From Dastarcus helophoroides (Eukaryota; Arthropoda; Insecta; Coleoptera; Bothrideridae): DNA of 64,000 nt. This document shows, one piece after another, positions 12,101-22,950 of this stretch. Under the pieces are notes generated by a model. It ran no database searches. It was not told the DNA's origin and saw nothing but the letters and a program-made list of their open reading frames with translations. A program made the translations under genes and the position numbers. Every line of letters begins with the position of its first letter. Within the stretch, counting starts at the first letter, position 1. The stretch spans positions 36,417,283-36,481,282 of the forward strand of contig CM053331.1 of NCBI GenBank assembly GCA_028583605.1. The letters are read 5' to 3'.

Positions 12101-12455
12101 AGTCCCTACAGCATGGGAAATTGACGTCGGTTTGAGTCATGGAAGGAACGCACTCGCAGGTTTCGATAACGGGCGAATCGCATTCGCAACTAAACAAACT
12201 GGAAACATTGTTGATAATGCTTCGCATTAAACTCGGTTTTTCATCGTCCTTTTTGCAAGGTACTTCATCATCACTATCACAGACACAAATGTTCGGTTGG
12301 CTGGATTTCAGGAGCACCTTGAGGTCCTGGATTCGTTTTTTCAAATCCAACTCCTTCTGCACCAGCTGATGGTTCCTCAGTTCATATTTCTTTTTCAATG
12401 ATTCCCAATGGGACGAGGGGTCGCCTAGAGATGGACTGGATGCTATGGTTTTCAT
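23..12455 (-). CDS. Gene A: Cys-rich coiled-coil repeat protein (7 exons seen, 3' end outside window)
   Basis: Proposed join on the minus strand: 12455-11996, 5266-4958, 4907-3291, 2998-782, 681-547, 419-285, 157-23. All seven exons stay in one frame and every junction is phase 1, giving about 1669 codons with no stop. Order: N-terminal coiled coil (about residues 15-55); CxC modules (about 154-256); a conserved coiled coil with Q-I-x-x-L-E-x-K-E-x-S-Y (about 265-310); C-x3-C motifs such as CTPDIC; a Gly-Thr-rich linker; ten copies of a 26-30 residue repeat around SCGPGTCG; then three 45-residue Cys exons. No signal peptide or membrane segment is evident. It is paralogous to gene B (exons 1 and 3) and gene C (coiled coil). 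The CGP repeats recall Drosophila Mst(3)CGP sperm-tail proteins, so a structural testis role is possible but unproven. A stop at 771 would end the protein only if the donor at 781 is not used. I do not recognise a named family. Confidence 0.72.
285..419 (-). CDS. Gene A exon 6, tandem 135-nt Cys exon (copy 2)
   Basis: The acceptor is ATATGGCAG above 419 and the donor TAG|GTAATT begins at 284. It is 135 nt and phase 1-1. The encoded peptide is nearly identical to copy 1, with CSKDIC and CSKDLC. Unlike the main exon and copy 1, reading through the donor stays open for about 16 residues. This suggests that the shared 'LGNS stop' ending elsewhere is intronic sequence. Confidence 0.6.
547..681 (-). 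CDS. Gene A exon 5, tandem 135-nt Cys exon (copy 3)
   Basis: The acceptor is TTATTTTAACAG above 681 and the donor TAG|GTAATT begins at 546. The exon is 135 nt, phase 1-1, with two C-x3-C motifs as in the sister copies. Read unspliced, the sequence across the acceptor contains an in-frame stop, so this copy is coding only if the splice site is used. That supports a real exon rather than an unspliced extension. Confidence 0.6.
782..2998 (-). CDS. Gene A exon 4: Gly-rich linker and ten Cys-Gly-Pro repeats
   Basis: The acceptor TTTTACTTTCAG ends at 2999. The exon opens in phase 1 (a split Asp codon, then AKKPAGEDK). In order it encodes a Cys/basic stretch, a Gly-Thr-Ser linker of about 100 residues (about 2510-2870), several C-x3-C motifs (CNPDLC, CCKDIC, CSPDIC), then ten repeats of (L)DDSCGPG(T/S)CG with linkers rich in SFSDNV (about 980-1750), and a tail with two CSKD motifs. 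Repeats are 78 or 90 nt long; the longer ones carry an RKSG insert. The donor TTTAG|GTAATT at 782/781 is phase 1. If it is unused the frame stops at 771. Repeat units are similar at DNA level, so copy number may vary. Confidence 0.8.
3291..4907 (-). CDS. Gene A exon 3: conserved coiled coil and Cys motifs
   Basis: The acceptor is GCTTTAG above 4907 and the donor TTAG|GTGAGT begins at 3290. The exon is 1617 nt, phase 1-1. It opens GVPMEDPSLQSSD and continues into a heptad-rich helix with MKQLTELYQIQKD and QIQHLETKE. A KCKC-x2-LQ-x-EL segment follows, then CYC and a helix ending IPPEAR, all matched in gene B exon 3. The second half has dispersed Cys pairs (CVCIED, CPSKEC, CTPDIC, CCPQTC). Paralogy with genes B and C is clearest here, so this is probably the family's core domain. 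Confidence 0.85.
4958..5266 (-). CDS. Gene A exon 2: two CxC modules
   Basis: The acceptor is GCTTATAG above 5266 and the donor ATGG|GTAAGT begins at 4957. The exon is 309 nt, phase 1-1. It starts with a basic stretch (PPSRSSKAKKAPVP), then two modules of the form C-x-C-x3-C-x-C-x2-C (CDCKSVCTCDPC and CNCTGQCLCQPC). The same module is repeated many times in gene B. The dense, regular Cys spacing would suit metal binding or disulfide cross-linking; the sequence cannot tell which. A methionine lies inside it at 5222, but the frame is open up to the acceptor. Confidence 0.75.
5438..5693 (-). mobile_element. Family A retrozyme-like element, degenerate copy
   Basis: The insert is flanked by an exact 11-bp direct repeat, CAGATAAAATC, at 5427-5437 and 5694-5704, read as a target-site duplication. 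It carries part of the family A monomer followed by an inverted stretch of the same monomer. The hammerhead remnant (about 5477-5513, minus) keeps GAAA and the palindromic stem III, but the core reads CUGACAA instead of CUGANGA and stem I is lost, so it should be inactive. It lies 171 bp before the acceptor of gene A exon 2. Confidence 0.7.
5745..10010. repeat. 469-bp satellite, nine head-to-tail copies, in gene A intron 1
   Basis: The phrase CCTAATATTTATG recurs near 5816, 6280, 6751, 7219, 7687, 8157, 8626, 9099 and 9568, giving a period of 465-473 bp. Copies differ by few substitutions and by T-run length. Short open frames on the minus strand are by-products of this array. A single inverted copy lies at 24285-24835, upstream of gene B. 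Confidence 0.9.
10577..10757 (+). mobile_element. Family B foldback element (181 bp) with 13-bp TSD
   Basis: Arms of about 38 bp read inward from TTGAAACACAAAACTTGTCC and return as its complement near 10717, followed by a tail with GGACCAGTCCG. The exact 13-bp repeat GAATTGAACAAAA flanks it at 10564-10576 and 10758-10770. The loop holds a hammerhead-like motif (10618-10658), but the core reads CUGAAGG, so the last core A is lost. No coding capacity. The duplication length fits target-primed retrotransposition better than most cut-and-paste families. Confidence 0.7.
10771..10888. other. AT-rich spacer between two mobile elements
   Basis: This short spacer inside gene A intron 1 resembles sequence near 10380-10450 (both contain an ATAATATCCCCAGAAACTGG-like phrase), suggesting a local duplication split by the family B insertion. 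No gene is seen. Confidence 0.4.
11085..11127 (-). ncRNA. Type I hammerhead ribozyme, minimal stem III (monomer 1)
   Basis: Read on the minus strand: stem I ACCAAA pairs with UUUGGU (6 bp). The core is CUGACGA (fits CUGANGA), stem II is GAUCU/AAAUC with an AACA loop and one C-A mismatch, then GAAA. Stem III is the self-complementary ACCGGU. The cleavage triplet is GUA, with the cut between 11091 and 11090. Outside stem I, UUGGA and UCCAA can pair again across an internal loop, as in natural type I ribozymes. The loop-less stem III suggests activity as a dimer. Confidence 0.7.
11446..11488 (-). ncRNA. Type I hammerhead ribozyme, minimal stem III (monomer 2)
   Basis: Stem I is ACCAAA/UUUGGU and the core is CUGACGA. 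Stem II is GAUCU/AGAUC, a perfect 5 bp with loop AAUA, followed by GAAA. Stem III is AUCGGU with one U-G wobble. The triplet is GUA, cut between 11452 and 11451. All invariant hammerhead positions are present. With the upstream copy it would release a linear RNA of 361 nt. Confidence 0.7.
11996..12455 (-). CDS. Gene A exon 1: N-terminal coiled coil
   Basis: It begins with ATG at 12455 and ends at donor GCTG|GTAATA (intron from 11995), in phase 1. The protein starts MKTIASSPSLGD, then a charged helix (WESLKKKYELRNHQLVQKEL), an acidic CVCD patch, and KPSLMRSIINNVSSLFSCEC. The last piece aligns with gene B exon 1 (KPSVVQTFMTNVSNFLCNC), fixing this as the matching first exon. Intron 1 (11995-5267, 6.7 kb) holds a hammerhead-bearing dimer, a foldback element and a 469-bp satellite. 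An upstream ATG at 12468 opens a 28-codon frame overlapping this start. Confidence 0.75.
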
Positions 12456-12468
12456 GTCTAATGTTCAT
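12382..12468 (-). promoter_or_regulatory. Upstream ORF overlapping the gene A start
   Basis: An ATG at 12468 opens a 28-codon frame, offset by one from the main frame, that stops at 12382 inside exon 1. A scanning ribosome would meet it before the main ATG at 12455. The transcription start is unknown, so whether it is in the mRNA is not shown. Confidence 0.35.
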
Positions 12469-12639
12469 CTTATGCTAAATTTACGAAAATTTTCAATAAT
12501 AAAACTCAAACACTACACGAAAATTTTGACATGTTATTCATGTATTTGACACATGGAGATTGACGCCATCGCGATTTTGTTGGCTTAGATCTTTGGCAGC
12601 CAAAAAAATGAACTGTTTAAGGTTAACCAGTGGCGGCAC

Positions 12640-14060
12640 TGTGGAACTGCAGCATTCCCAATTTCGCTTACCAATTTTTTCTCAAAATTTTCCGAAGACT
12701 TTTCCTTAAACAATTTTTTCTAGAGATTTTAAATCTTCTCTGATTTATTTTTATAGAAATGTCAAGTTTCTTTTACGAAATTACGGGATTTTACTTTTTT
12801 TCCAATTTTTGTAAAAATGTTGAGAAAATAATTAAAATTTCAAAATAAAATCTAAATCCAACTCTTGCCACATTTGAATATTTCTCTAAAAAAAATTAGT
12901 CGTGAATATTCGAGTTTTTACCCGAAATTTTAATTTCAACTTTTTGTATAACCAATTTTGGGTTTTTTTTTAGATATTTCGATTTATTTAAGAAAATTTT
13001 AATTTTTTCTGCGAAGTTTCCATTTTTTTTAAAAATATTTTATGAAAAGAAATTTTCCATAAACTCCTCTTTTTTCTGAATTTCTGAAAATTTGGTCCTT
13101 AACAATTCTGGAAATTTCAACTTTTCCAGATTTTTTTGTTCCTCTGATTTGCTTTAAAGCAATTTTTAAAATTTTTAAAATGCCAAGTTTTTAGACTTTG
13201 ACATTTCATTGTTCATTTTATTTTCTTATTTTGATAAAAATGATAAAAGCCCTAAAATTTCTATAAAAATGTCAACATTTTGGAAAAACCGAAGAAATTT
13301 TAAGAAAACATTTTCAACCGCTTTCGCATTTCGATATTTATCTAGTCGAGTCTTGGATTACTTTCGTAAAATTTCAATTTTCACCTTTTTGTAAAGATAT
13401 TTCAAATTTTTTCCCCAATTTCGTTTTTCTCTAAGAAATTTTGAATTTTTTCTCAAGAAATTTGTTTTTCTCTAAACATTTTATACAAAGAATTTTCTTA
13501 GAATTTCGACTTTTGCTGGAAATTTTGTCTTTTTTTTTCCTTGTAAACATTTTGATTTCTCTAATTTTAGAAATGTTAAAGTTTTTCACGAAATGTTAAT
13601 ATTTTAAAGCTCCTTTTATTTTGTAATTTTGGTAAGAAACTGAAAATTATTAAGTGGCGAACTTCGTACCACCTCAGAATTAATAATTATTGTATTAACT
13701 CATTAGCTGAATTAAATTTTACATTAAAATATTTAATACGCTGGCCCATTTCCGGGTGAACCCTACGCTAAAAATGGGCCTTAATCAAAACAGATACAGT
13801 GCCATCTACTGGAAACTGATTACAACACATTTACGGTTAGGGTCATGTTCCTGTTATGAATTAGAGATGGCGTTAAACACGGATTCCTTATAAAATATGT
13901 AATTTTTTTTAATATTTTAGCCTCTATTCTGCTATTCGAGGCAAATGTCCAACAAAGCGAAGAACATAAAAATCCGTTTAGACGTTCTGAAGTTATAAAT
14001 GACGTAACTGACACCACTTTGTTTTTTTGTATAGAGATAAATTTTGAAAAAATAAACTCC
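12640..14060. other. AT-rich non-coding stretch with a small hairpin
   Basis: No exon is evident. Most of it is T-rich text with repeated phrases such as TTTCGATTT. A less simple patch at about 13650-14000 contains the perfect arms GGCCCATTT and AAATGGGCC (about 13743-13779) around a 20-nt loop, possibly a fragment of an old element. Confidence 0.4.
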
Positions 14061-14065
14061 AAATT

Positions 14066-17000
14066 TGCATAAAAATAAGAAAACTGTGAGAAAAATATTG
14101 AAACTTCAAGAAAAAATGAATCTTTTAAATTTCAACATTTTTTACAATTCGATTTTCTTTAAAAAAAAATACTACTACTGTAGGACCAAAGAAAATTCTG
14201 AATCGAAATTTACAATTTTTCTAAAAATGTTAAATTTATTCTTGAAATTCACAGGAAATTGAAAATAATTGAGTATAAATTTAGAGAAAATTAACTTTAA
14301 ATCTGCATAAAAATAAGAAAACTTTGGAAAAAATATTGAAATTTCAAGAAATAATGAACCTTGTAAATTTTAACATTTTTTGTAATTCGATTTTCTTTAA
14401 AAAAAATTACTACTACTGTAGGACCAAAGAAAATTCTGAATCAAAATTTACAATTTTTCTAAAAATGTTAAATTTATTCTTGAAATTCTCAATAAACTGA
14501 AAATTATTGAGTATAAATTTAAAGAAAATAAACTTCAAATCTGCATAAAAATAAGAAAACTTTGGGAAAAATATTGAAATTTCAAGAAGTAATGAACCTT
14601 TTCAATTTCAACATTTTTTGTAATTCGATTTTCTTTAAAAAAAATTACTACTACTGTAGGACCAAAGAAAATTCTGAATCAAAATTTACAATTTTTCTAA
14701 AAATGTTAAATTTATTCTTGAAATTCTCAATAAACTGAAAATTATTGAGTATAAATTTAGGGAAAATAAACTTCAAATCTGCATAAAAATAGGAAAACTT
14801 TGGGAAAAATATTGAAATTTCAAGAAGTAATGAACCTTTTAAATTTCAACCTTTTTTACAATTTGATATTTTTCTAAAAAATTACTACTACTGTAGGACC
14901 AAAAAAAATTATGAATCGGAATTTTGAATTTTTCTAAAAATGTTAAATTTATTCTTCAAATTCTCAAGTTCGAATAAATTCAAATTTCGATAAAAAAAAG
15001 ATAGAAATTTAACAATTAAACTCAACAACATTTCAACATTTTGGAAAAAACACAAGATTTCGACTTTTTTGTGGATATTTCAAATTTTTTTTAAATTTCG
15101 ATTTTCTCTCTAAGAAATTTTTCTTTTTTTTTGTATGAAATTTGTGTTTTTCTCAACATTTTATAAAATGAATTTTTTTTTTGAAATTTCGATTTTCCCT
15201 AGGGATTTTGTCTTTAAAATATTTTATCTTGCAGAAATTTTGATTTCTCTCTAATTTATTTTGGAAATGAAGTTTTTTAACGAAATTTTAATATTTTAAA
15301 GTTTATTTTATTTTGTAATTTTGATAAGAAACGGAAAATAAACTTTAAATCTGCATAAAAATAAGAAAACTTTGGGAAAAATATTGAAATTTCAAGAAAT
15401 AATAAACCTTTTAAATTTCAACCTTTTTTACAATTTGATATTTTTTAAAAAAAATTACTACTACTGTAGGAGCAAAAAAAAATATGAATCGGAATTCCCA
15501 ATTTTTCTAAAAATGTTAATCAAATTCAAATTCTCAAGTTCGAATGAATTTAAATTTCGATAAAAAAAATATAGAAATTTAACAATTAAACTCAACAACA
15601 TTTCAACATTTTGGAAAAAACACAAAATTTCGACTTTTTTGTGGATATTTCAAATTTTTTTTAAATTTCGATTTTTTCTCTAAGAAGTTTTTCTTTTATT
15701 TTTTGTATGAAATTTGTGTTTTTCTCAACATTTTATAAAATGATTTTTTTTCGAAATTTCGATTTTCCCTAGGGATTTTGTCTTTAAAATATTTTATCTT
15801 GCAGATATTTTGATTTCTCTCTAATTTATTTTGGAAATGAAGTTTTTTAACGAAATTTTAATATTTTAAAGTTCATTTTATTTTGTAATTTTGATAAGAA
15901 ACTGAAAATTATTGAGTATAGATTTAGGGAAAATAAACTTTAAATCTGCATAAAAATAAGAAAACTTTGGGAAAAATATTGAAATTTCAAGAAATAATAA
16001 ACCTTTGAAATTTCAACCTTTTTTACAATTTGATATTTTTTTAAAAAATTACTACTACTGTAGGAGCAAAAAAAATTATGAATCGGAATTCCCAATTTTT
16101 CTAAAAATGTTAATCAAATTCAAATTCTCAAGTTCGAATGAATTTAAATTTCGATAAAAAAAAAGATAGAAATTTAACAATTAAACTCAACAACATTTCA
16201 ACATTTTGGAAAAAACACAAAATTTCGACTTTTTTGTGGATATTTCAAATTTTTTTTAAATTTCGATTTTCTCTCTAAGAAATTTTTCTTTTTTTTTTGT
16301 ATGAAATTTGTGTTTTTCTTTAAACATTTTATAAAATGAATTTTTTTTTGAAATTTCGATTTTCCCTAGGGATTTTGTCTTTAAAATATTTTATCTTGCA
16401 GAAATTTTGATTTCTCTCTAATTTATTTTGGAAATGAAGTTTTTTAACGAAATTTTAATATTTTAAAGTTCATTTTATTTTGTAATTTTGATAAGAAACT
16501 GAAAATTATTGAGTATAGATTTAGGGAAAATAAACTTCAAATCTGCATAAAAATAAGAAAACTTTGGGAAAAATATTGAAATTTCAAGAAATAATGAACC
16601 TTTTAAATTTCAACCTTTTTTACAATTTGATATTTTTCTAAAAAATTACTACTACTGTAGGGCCAAAAAAAATTATGAATCGGAATTTTCAATTTTTCTA
16701 AAAATGTTAAATTTATTCTTCAAATTTTCAAGTTCGAATGAATTCAAATTTCGATAAAAAAAAAGATAGAAATTTAACAATTAAACTCAACAACATTTCA
16801 ACATTTTGGAAAAAACACAAGATTTCGACTTTTTTGTGGATATTTCAAATTTTTTTTAAATTTCGATTTTCTCTCTAAGAAATTTTTCTTTTTTTTGTAT
16901 GAAATTTGTGTTTTTCTCAACATTTTATAAAATGAATTTTTTTTTTGAAATTTCGATTTTCCCTAGGGATTTTGTCTTTAAAATATTTTATCTTGCAGAA

Positions 17001-17390
17001 ATTTTGATTTCTCTCTAATTTATTTTGGAAATGAAGTTTTTTAACGAAATTTTAATATTTTAAAGTTCATTTTATTTTTTAATTTTGATAAGAAACTGAA
17101 AATTATTGAGTATAGATTTAGGGAAAATTAACTTGAAATCTGCAGAAAGATAAGAAAACATTGGGAAAAACATTGAAATTTCAAGAAATAATGAACCTTT
17201 TAAATTTCAACCTTTTTTACAATTTGATATTTTTCTAAAAAATTACTACTACTGTAGGACCAAAAAAAATTATGAATCGGAATTTTCAATTTTTCTAAAA
17301 ATGTTAAATTTATTCTTCAAATTCTCAAGTTCGAATGAATTCAAATTTCTATAAAAAAAAAAAATAGAAATTTAACAATTAAGCTCAAAA
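14066..17390. repeat. Compound satellite: 240-bp units, then 597-bp units
   Basis: The phrase GCATAAAAATAAGAAAAC recurs near 14066, 14306, 14543 and 14783 (about 240 bp apart), then near 15352, 15949, 16547 and 17140 (about 597 bp apart). Each unit carries TTACTACTACTGTAG. The longer unit is the short one plus about 355 bp of AACATTTCAACATTTTGG-type sequence, so it is a higher-order derivative. Confidence 0.85.
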
Positions 17391-17399
17391 TTTCAAGCC

Positions 17400-18800
17400 A
17401 AAGTAGATCATATTTCTAAAAAAAGTTAATCTTATTTGTAAACAACAACAAAAATTACCATTTTCGGAATAAAGAAAACAAAATTTTTTTTGAAATAAAT
17501 TAACTGTCGAAAATATTCTTATAATTTTGATTTTTAAAGTGGGAATTATTAAAATTTTTGAGAAAAAGAGTAAACATTTCTTGAAGGGTCTCAAAATTTC
17601 GAAATTAAAATTAAGCAAATTGCTGAAACCACATTTTTTTTGAGCAACATTTGTTGTGTTTTTATTCTTTCTTGGTTTCAGGGGGTCAATTTTTGTATTT
17701 CAATTTTTATAATGTTGAAAAAAATTCATTAACAATGTTCTGTTCTAATTTAATTTTTTTCTAGTAATTTTGAAGTCCCAGAGAAATTTCAAAAATCAAA
17801 TTTTTCAGGTTGAAGCCAATTTTTTTGTGATTAAAATTCGAATTTTGGCAATTTATTTCTAAATAAAACGCACGTTTTTTTTTGATTTTTTTTTAAACTT
17901 GGCACAATTTTAAAAATAGAACATTTTGTTATTATTTTTTTTTTAAATTCGAGTGTTTATTTCGAAATTTTTCTCAGAAAATATAAATTTAAAAAGAAAA
18001 ACAGTATCACTTTTAAAACACAACGCTAAAGCTATCAGAAAAGTCGAGTTTGATAATAAGTCAAATCCTAAACAATTTTGAAATTTTCATAAAGTCAAAT
18101 TTTCAAAAGAAAATAAGGATTTCGGAAAAAATTTTCAATTTCTAAAGTGATCGACATTTTGAAACAAATTAATTGTCAAAAATATTCTTATAATTTCGAC
18201 TTTTAAAGTGGAAGTTATTGAAATTTTTGAGAAAAAGAGTAAACATTTCTTGAACGGTCTCAAAATTTCGAAATTAAAATTAAGCAAAATGTTGAAGCCA
18301 CATTTTTTTGAGCAACATTTGTTGTGTTTTTAATCTTTCTTGGTTTCAGGAGGACAATTTTTGTATTTCAATTTTTAAAATGTTGAAAAAAATTCATTAA
18401 CAATGTTCTGTTCTAATTTAATTTTTTTCTAGTAATTTTGAAGTCCCAGAGAAATTTCAAAAATCAAATTTTTCAGGTTGAAGCCAATTTTTTTGTGATT
18501 AAAATCCAAATTTTGGCAATTTATTTCTAAATAAAACGCACGTTTTTTTTGGAATTTTTTTTCAAAACTTGGCACACTTAAAAATAGAACATTTTGTTAT
18601 TTTTTATTCTAAATTCGAGTGTTTATTTGGAAATTTTTCTCAAAAAAATGTAAATTAAAAAAAAACAGTATCACTTTTAAAAAACAAAGCTAAAACTATC
18701 AGAAAAGTTGAATTTAAAAAAAAAGTCAAATCTTAAACAATTTTGAAATTTTCATAAAAAGTTAAAGTTTCAAAGGAAAATAGGGATTTCGGAAAAAATT
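17400..18800. repeat. Direct duplication of about 670 bp
   Basis: Phrases such as GAGCAACATTTGTTGTG (17641 and 18311) and ATTCATTAACAATGTTCTG recur about 670 bp apart in order. Each copy includes one arm of the family B foldback element (TTTCTTGGTTTCAGG), so that fragment was present before duplication. Confidence 0.7.
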
Positions 18801-21800
18801 TTCAACTTCTAAAATGGTCGACATTTTTAATAATTTTGGGAATGTGAATAAAAGACGAATTTTTGGAAAAATATTGACATTTAAAATAAATTACAGAGTT
18901 TTTAATTAAATGTTCAAAGAAGCTGAATATTTTAAATATTAGAGAAAACTCAAAATTATGGAAAAATTCAAAATTATCAAAAAAGTTCAAATTTTGAAAA
19001 GGTAAAATTTTGAAGAGTCGAATTTTTCAATAGTTCAACTTTATAAAGAATCTTTTCTTTTAATTTGAAGATTTAATTGGAAATGTTTAAAAAAATGTAT
19101 AAATAAAATTTTAAAAAAAAGTTCGAGCTTTTAGAAAAAAGTCAAGTTTTCAAAAAGAGTCGAAATTTTAAAAAAAGTTCGAGCTTTTAAAAAAAAGTCA
19201 AGTTTTCAAAAAGAGTCGAAATTTTGAAAAAAAAAGTCGAAGTTTTAAAATAGAGTCGAAATTTTACGAAGTATTTGTCAAAAATTTCAAAAAAAGGTTT
19301 CAAGAAATGTCTGACTTAAAAAAAATCACAATTTTCAGTTTGCAAAAAATGTCAAAATTTTGAAAATAGTTGAAATTAAAAGTAGTCAAAATTTTGAAAT
19401 TTTCTAAAAATTTTAAACTTTGGGAAATGACTAAAATTTTGAAAAATTCGAACATTTGAAAAAGGCCGAAATTTTCAACAAAGTGGGAATTAAAATAAAA
19501 AGTTGAAAATTTCAAAAAAAGTGCAGATTTAAGAAAAGATTAAAATCTTCGGTAAAGACAGTCGAAATTTGTTGAAGGCAAAAAATTTCAAAATCTTTCA
19601 AATTTCCAAAGGAAATCAAAATTTTGTAAAAGAAGAGATTTTCTAAAAGAAAAGCTCGTTTTCATAGTCGAAATTAAAAAAATATTAAAATTTGCAAAAG
19701 ATTTGAGAATTTTTATCGAATTTACGAAATAGTTCGAAATTTTAAAAAGTTTAAATTTTGGATAATTGGAAAATTTGCATTCAACTTTTCAATAAAAATC
19801 AAAATGTCGAAACCGGAATATTGAAAACAAGTGAAAATTATCAGATAGATCGAGGTTTTCAAAAGTCGCAATATTGAGAAGTTAAAAGTTTAAATTTTTG
19901 GTGATTAAAATTTTGAACCAAAGTTAAAGATTTTTTTTACAAAAGGTCAACAAAAATAAAATTTTGAAACAATGGTAAACTTTTCACAAAAGTCAAGATT
20001 TAAGAAAATTGAAATTTTGAAAGAATTTTGAAATTTAAAAGGTAACCAAAATAAAAAAAAAAAAACAAAAATAGTTGAATATGCGAAAAAAGTCGACATT
20101 TTATAAAATGTCTACTAGGAGTAATATTTATTTTAATATAATAATAAATAAATAATAAACATAATAATAATACCAAAAAATTTAAATGTAATAAGAAAAA
20201 ATTATCAGTTTCAAAAAATAAAGTCAAACTTATCAGAGAAGCCGAAATTTTGAAAAAAACGGAATTTTTAAAAATTTCGAAATTTTCATAGAAAGTCAAA
20301 TTTCCAAAAGAAAATAAGGATTTTGAAAAAAGTTAATATTTTAAGAAAAAATTTAAAATTTTTAAAATAGTCGATATTTTCAATAATTTTGCGAATGGAA
20401 AATGGCAAAATTTTGGAAAAATATCGACATTTAAAATAAATTACAGAATTTTTAATTAAATTTTCAAAGAAGCTGAATTTTTGAATGCTGGAGAAAACTT
20501 AAAATTATCAAAAAGGTTAAAATTTTGGAAAGGTAAAATTTTGGAAAAAGTCGAATTTTTGAGTAGCTCAAATTTAAAATAAAAACGCACTTTTTTTAAA
20601 AGTTGAAGATTTAATTGGAAATGTTCAAACAAAAATAATAAATAATATTTTGAAAAAAGTTTGGACTTTTTAAAAAAAAAGTCAAATTTTCAAAAAGAGT
20701 CAAAAATTTGAAAAAAAATTAGACCTTTTGAAATGGAATCGAAATTTTTGGAAAAATTCGAAATTTTACGAATTATTTGAAAATTTTAAAATAAGTTTTT
20801 AAGAAATGTCTTACTTAAAAGACATTTTAAAAGAAAAATCAAAATTTTCAAATAAAGGATCGACAGTTTGCAAAGAATGTCGAAATTTCGAAAATAGTTT
20901 AATTTAAAAAAATAGTCGAAATTTTTAAATTTTCCAAATAATCTTAATTTTGAAAAGTAGCTTAAATTTTCGAACATTCGAACATTTAAAAAAATGAAAA
21001 TTTTCAACAAAGTGGGAATTAAAAAAAGGTCGAAAATTTTAGAAAATTGCAGATTTTAGTAAAGGTTAAAATTTTCAAGAAAAGGCGGAAGTTTTTTGAC
21101 ACTTTGATCTTTCTAAATTTTGAGGAATATACGAAATATATAAAAAATTTAAGGATAAGGCAAAAATTTTTAAAAACTTTCAATTTTCTAATAGAAGTCA
21201 AAATTTTGAAAATGAAATAATTTTCAAACAAATGGGTCAAAATTTTATAGTCGAAATAAAAAAAACATATCTGTGAAAAAGTAGACACATCCAAAAAAAT
21301 TGGAAATTATTATCGAGTTTATAAAATAATTCAAAATTTTAAAAAGTTTAAATTTTAAATAATTGGAAAATTTTCACTCAAATTATCAACAAAAATCAAA
21401 ATTTTTAAAGTCGAAATATTGAAAACAAGTCAAAAATTATCAGACAGATCAAGGTTTTCAAAAGTCCAAATATTGAGAAGTTAAAAAGTTTGAAAAAAGT
21501 TAAAATTTTTGGCAGTTAAAATTTTGAACCCAAAGTTGAAGATTTTTTTAAAAAACTTGTTAGGTCAACAAAATTAAAATGTTGAAAAAATGTTAAACTT
21601 TTCATAAAACGTCAATCGGAATTTTGAAATAATTGTGAAAATTAAAAAGTAGCCAAATTAAAAAAAAACAAAAATAGCCGAAAATGTGAAAAAAGCCGAC
21701 ATTTTATAAAGTGTCTCCATTTTAAAAAATTGAAATTTTGCCAAAATAGTCGACATTTTGAAAAATGGTTGATACTAAAAAAACAGTCGAAATTATGAAG

Positions 21801-21965
21801 AACCGAAATTTTCAATAAAAATAGTATAATTTCTCAAAAAAAAGAAATGATAAAATTTTGAAATTTTAAGAGAGATCGAAAATTTAAAAAGTCTTAAGTC
21901 CAGTTTTCCAAAATTTGTCATTTGTAGAAAACGTAAAAATTTTCAAACGGAGAAAATTTTGAAAA
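18800..21965. other. Low-complexity AT-rich DNA, no gene
   Basis: This is made of degenerate short phrases built on GTCGAAATTTTGAAAA. Longer segments recur about 1.5 kb apart (around 18800-19980 and 20370-21640), suggesting an old large duplication. No splice-bounded coding segment or RNA gene was seen. Confidence 0.6.
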
Positions 21966-22950
21966 AAATACTTAATTTACAAAAAAAAATACAAAAAAGA
22001 AAACACCGAAAAGTTTTAATATTTTCGAAAATGGAGATATTTTTAAAAGAGTATACACAGATTTTGGAAAAAGTCAGTACCTAAAAATAAAGTAAAGTTG
22101 AAATCATAAGAAAAAAGTCTAAATTTTGGAATACAATCGAAATTTGGAAAAAATCCGGTCTTTCAAAGAAAGTGACATTACTCAAAAATTTTCACTGTTT
22201 CAAAATTTTGAAAAAATGTACTTAATTTACAAAAAAAAATACAAAAAAACAAAACACCGAAAAGTTTAAATATTTTCGAAAATGGAGATATTTTTAAAAG
22301 GGTATACATAGATTTTTAGAAAAGTCAGTACCTAAAAATAAAATAAAGTTGAAATCGTAAGAAACAAGTCTAAATTTTGAAATACAATCGAAATTTGGAA
22401 AAAATCCAGTCTTTCAAAAAAAGTGACATTATTCAAAAATTTTCACTGTTTCAAAATTTTGAAAAAATGTACTTAATTTACAAAAAAAAATACAAAAAAC
22501 AAAACACCGAAAAGTTTAAATAACTTCGAAAATGGAGATATTTTTAAAAGAGTATACACAGATTTTCGGAAAAGTCAGTACCTAAAAATAAAATAAAATT
22601 GAAATTATAAGAAAAAAGTCTAGATTTTGAAATACAATTGAAATTTGGAAAAAATTCAGTCTTTCAAAAAAAGTGACATTATTCAAAAATTTTCACTGTT
22701 TCAAAATTTTGAAAAAATGTACTTAATTTACAAAAAAAAAATACAAAAAAAAAACACCGAAAAGTTTAAATATTTTCGAAAATGGAGATATACAGAGAGT
22801 ATACACAGATTTTCGGAAAAGTCAGTACCTAAAAATAAAATAAAGTTGAAATCATAAGAAAAAAGTCTAAATTTTTTAATACAATCGAAATTTTGAAAAA
22901 GTCCAGTCTTTCAAACAAAGCGACATTATTCAAAAATTTTCATTGTCAAG
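21966..22950. repeat. 250-bp tandem repeat, four copies
   Basis: ACACCGAAAAGTTT and GTCAGTACCTAAAAATAAA recur four times at 245-260 bp spacing from about 22000 to 22900. Units are well conserved except for A-run lengths. No coding signal. Confidence 0.85.
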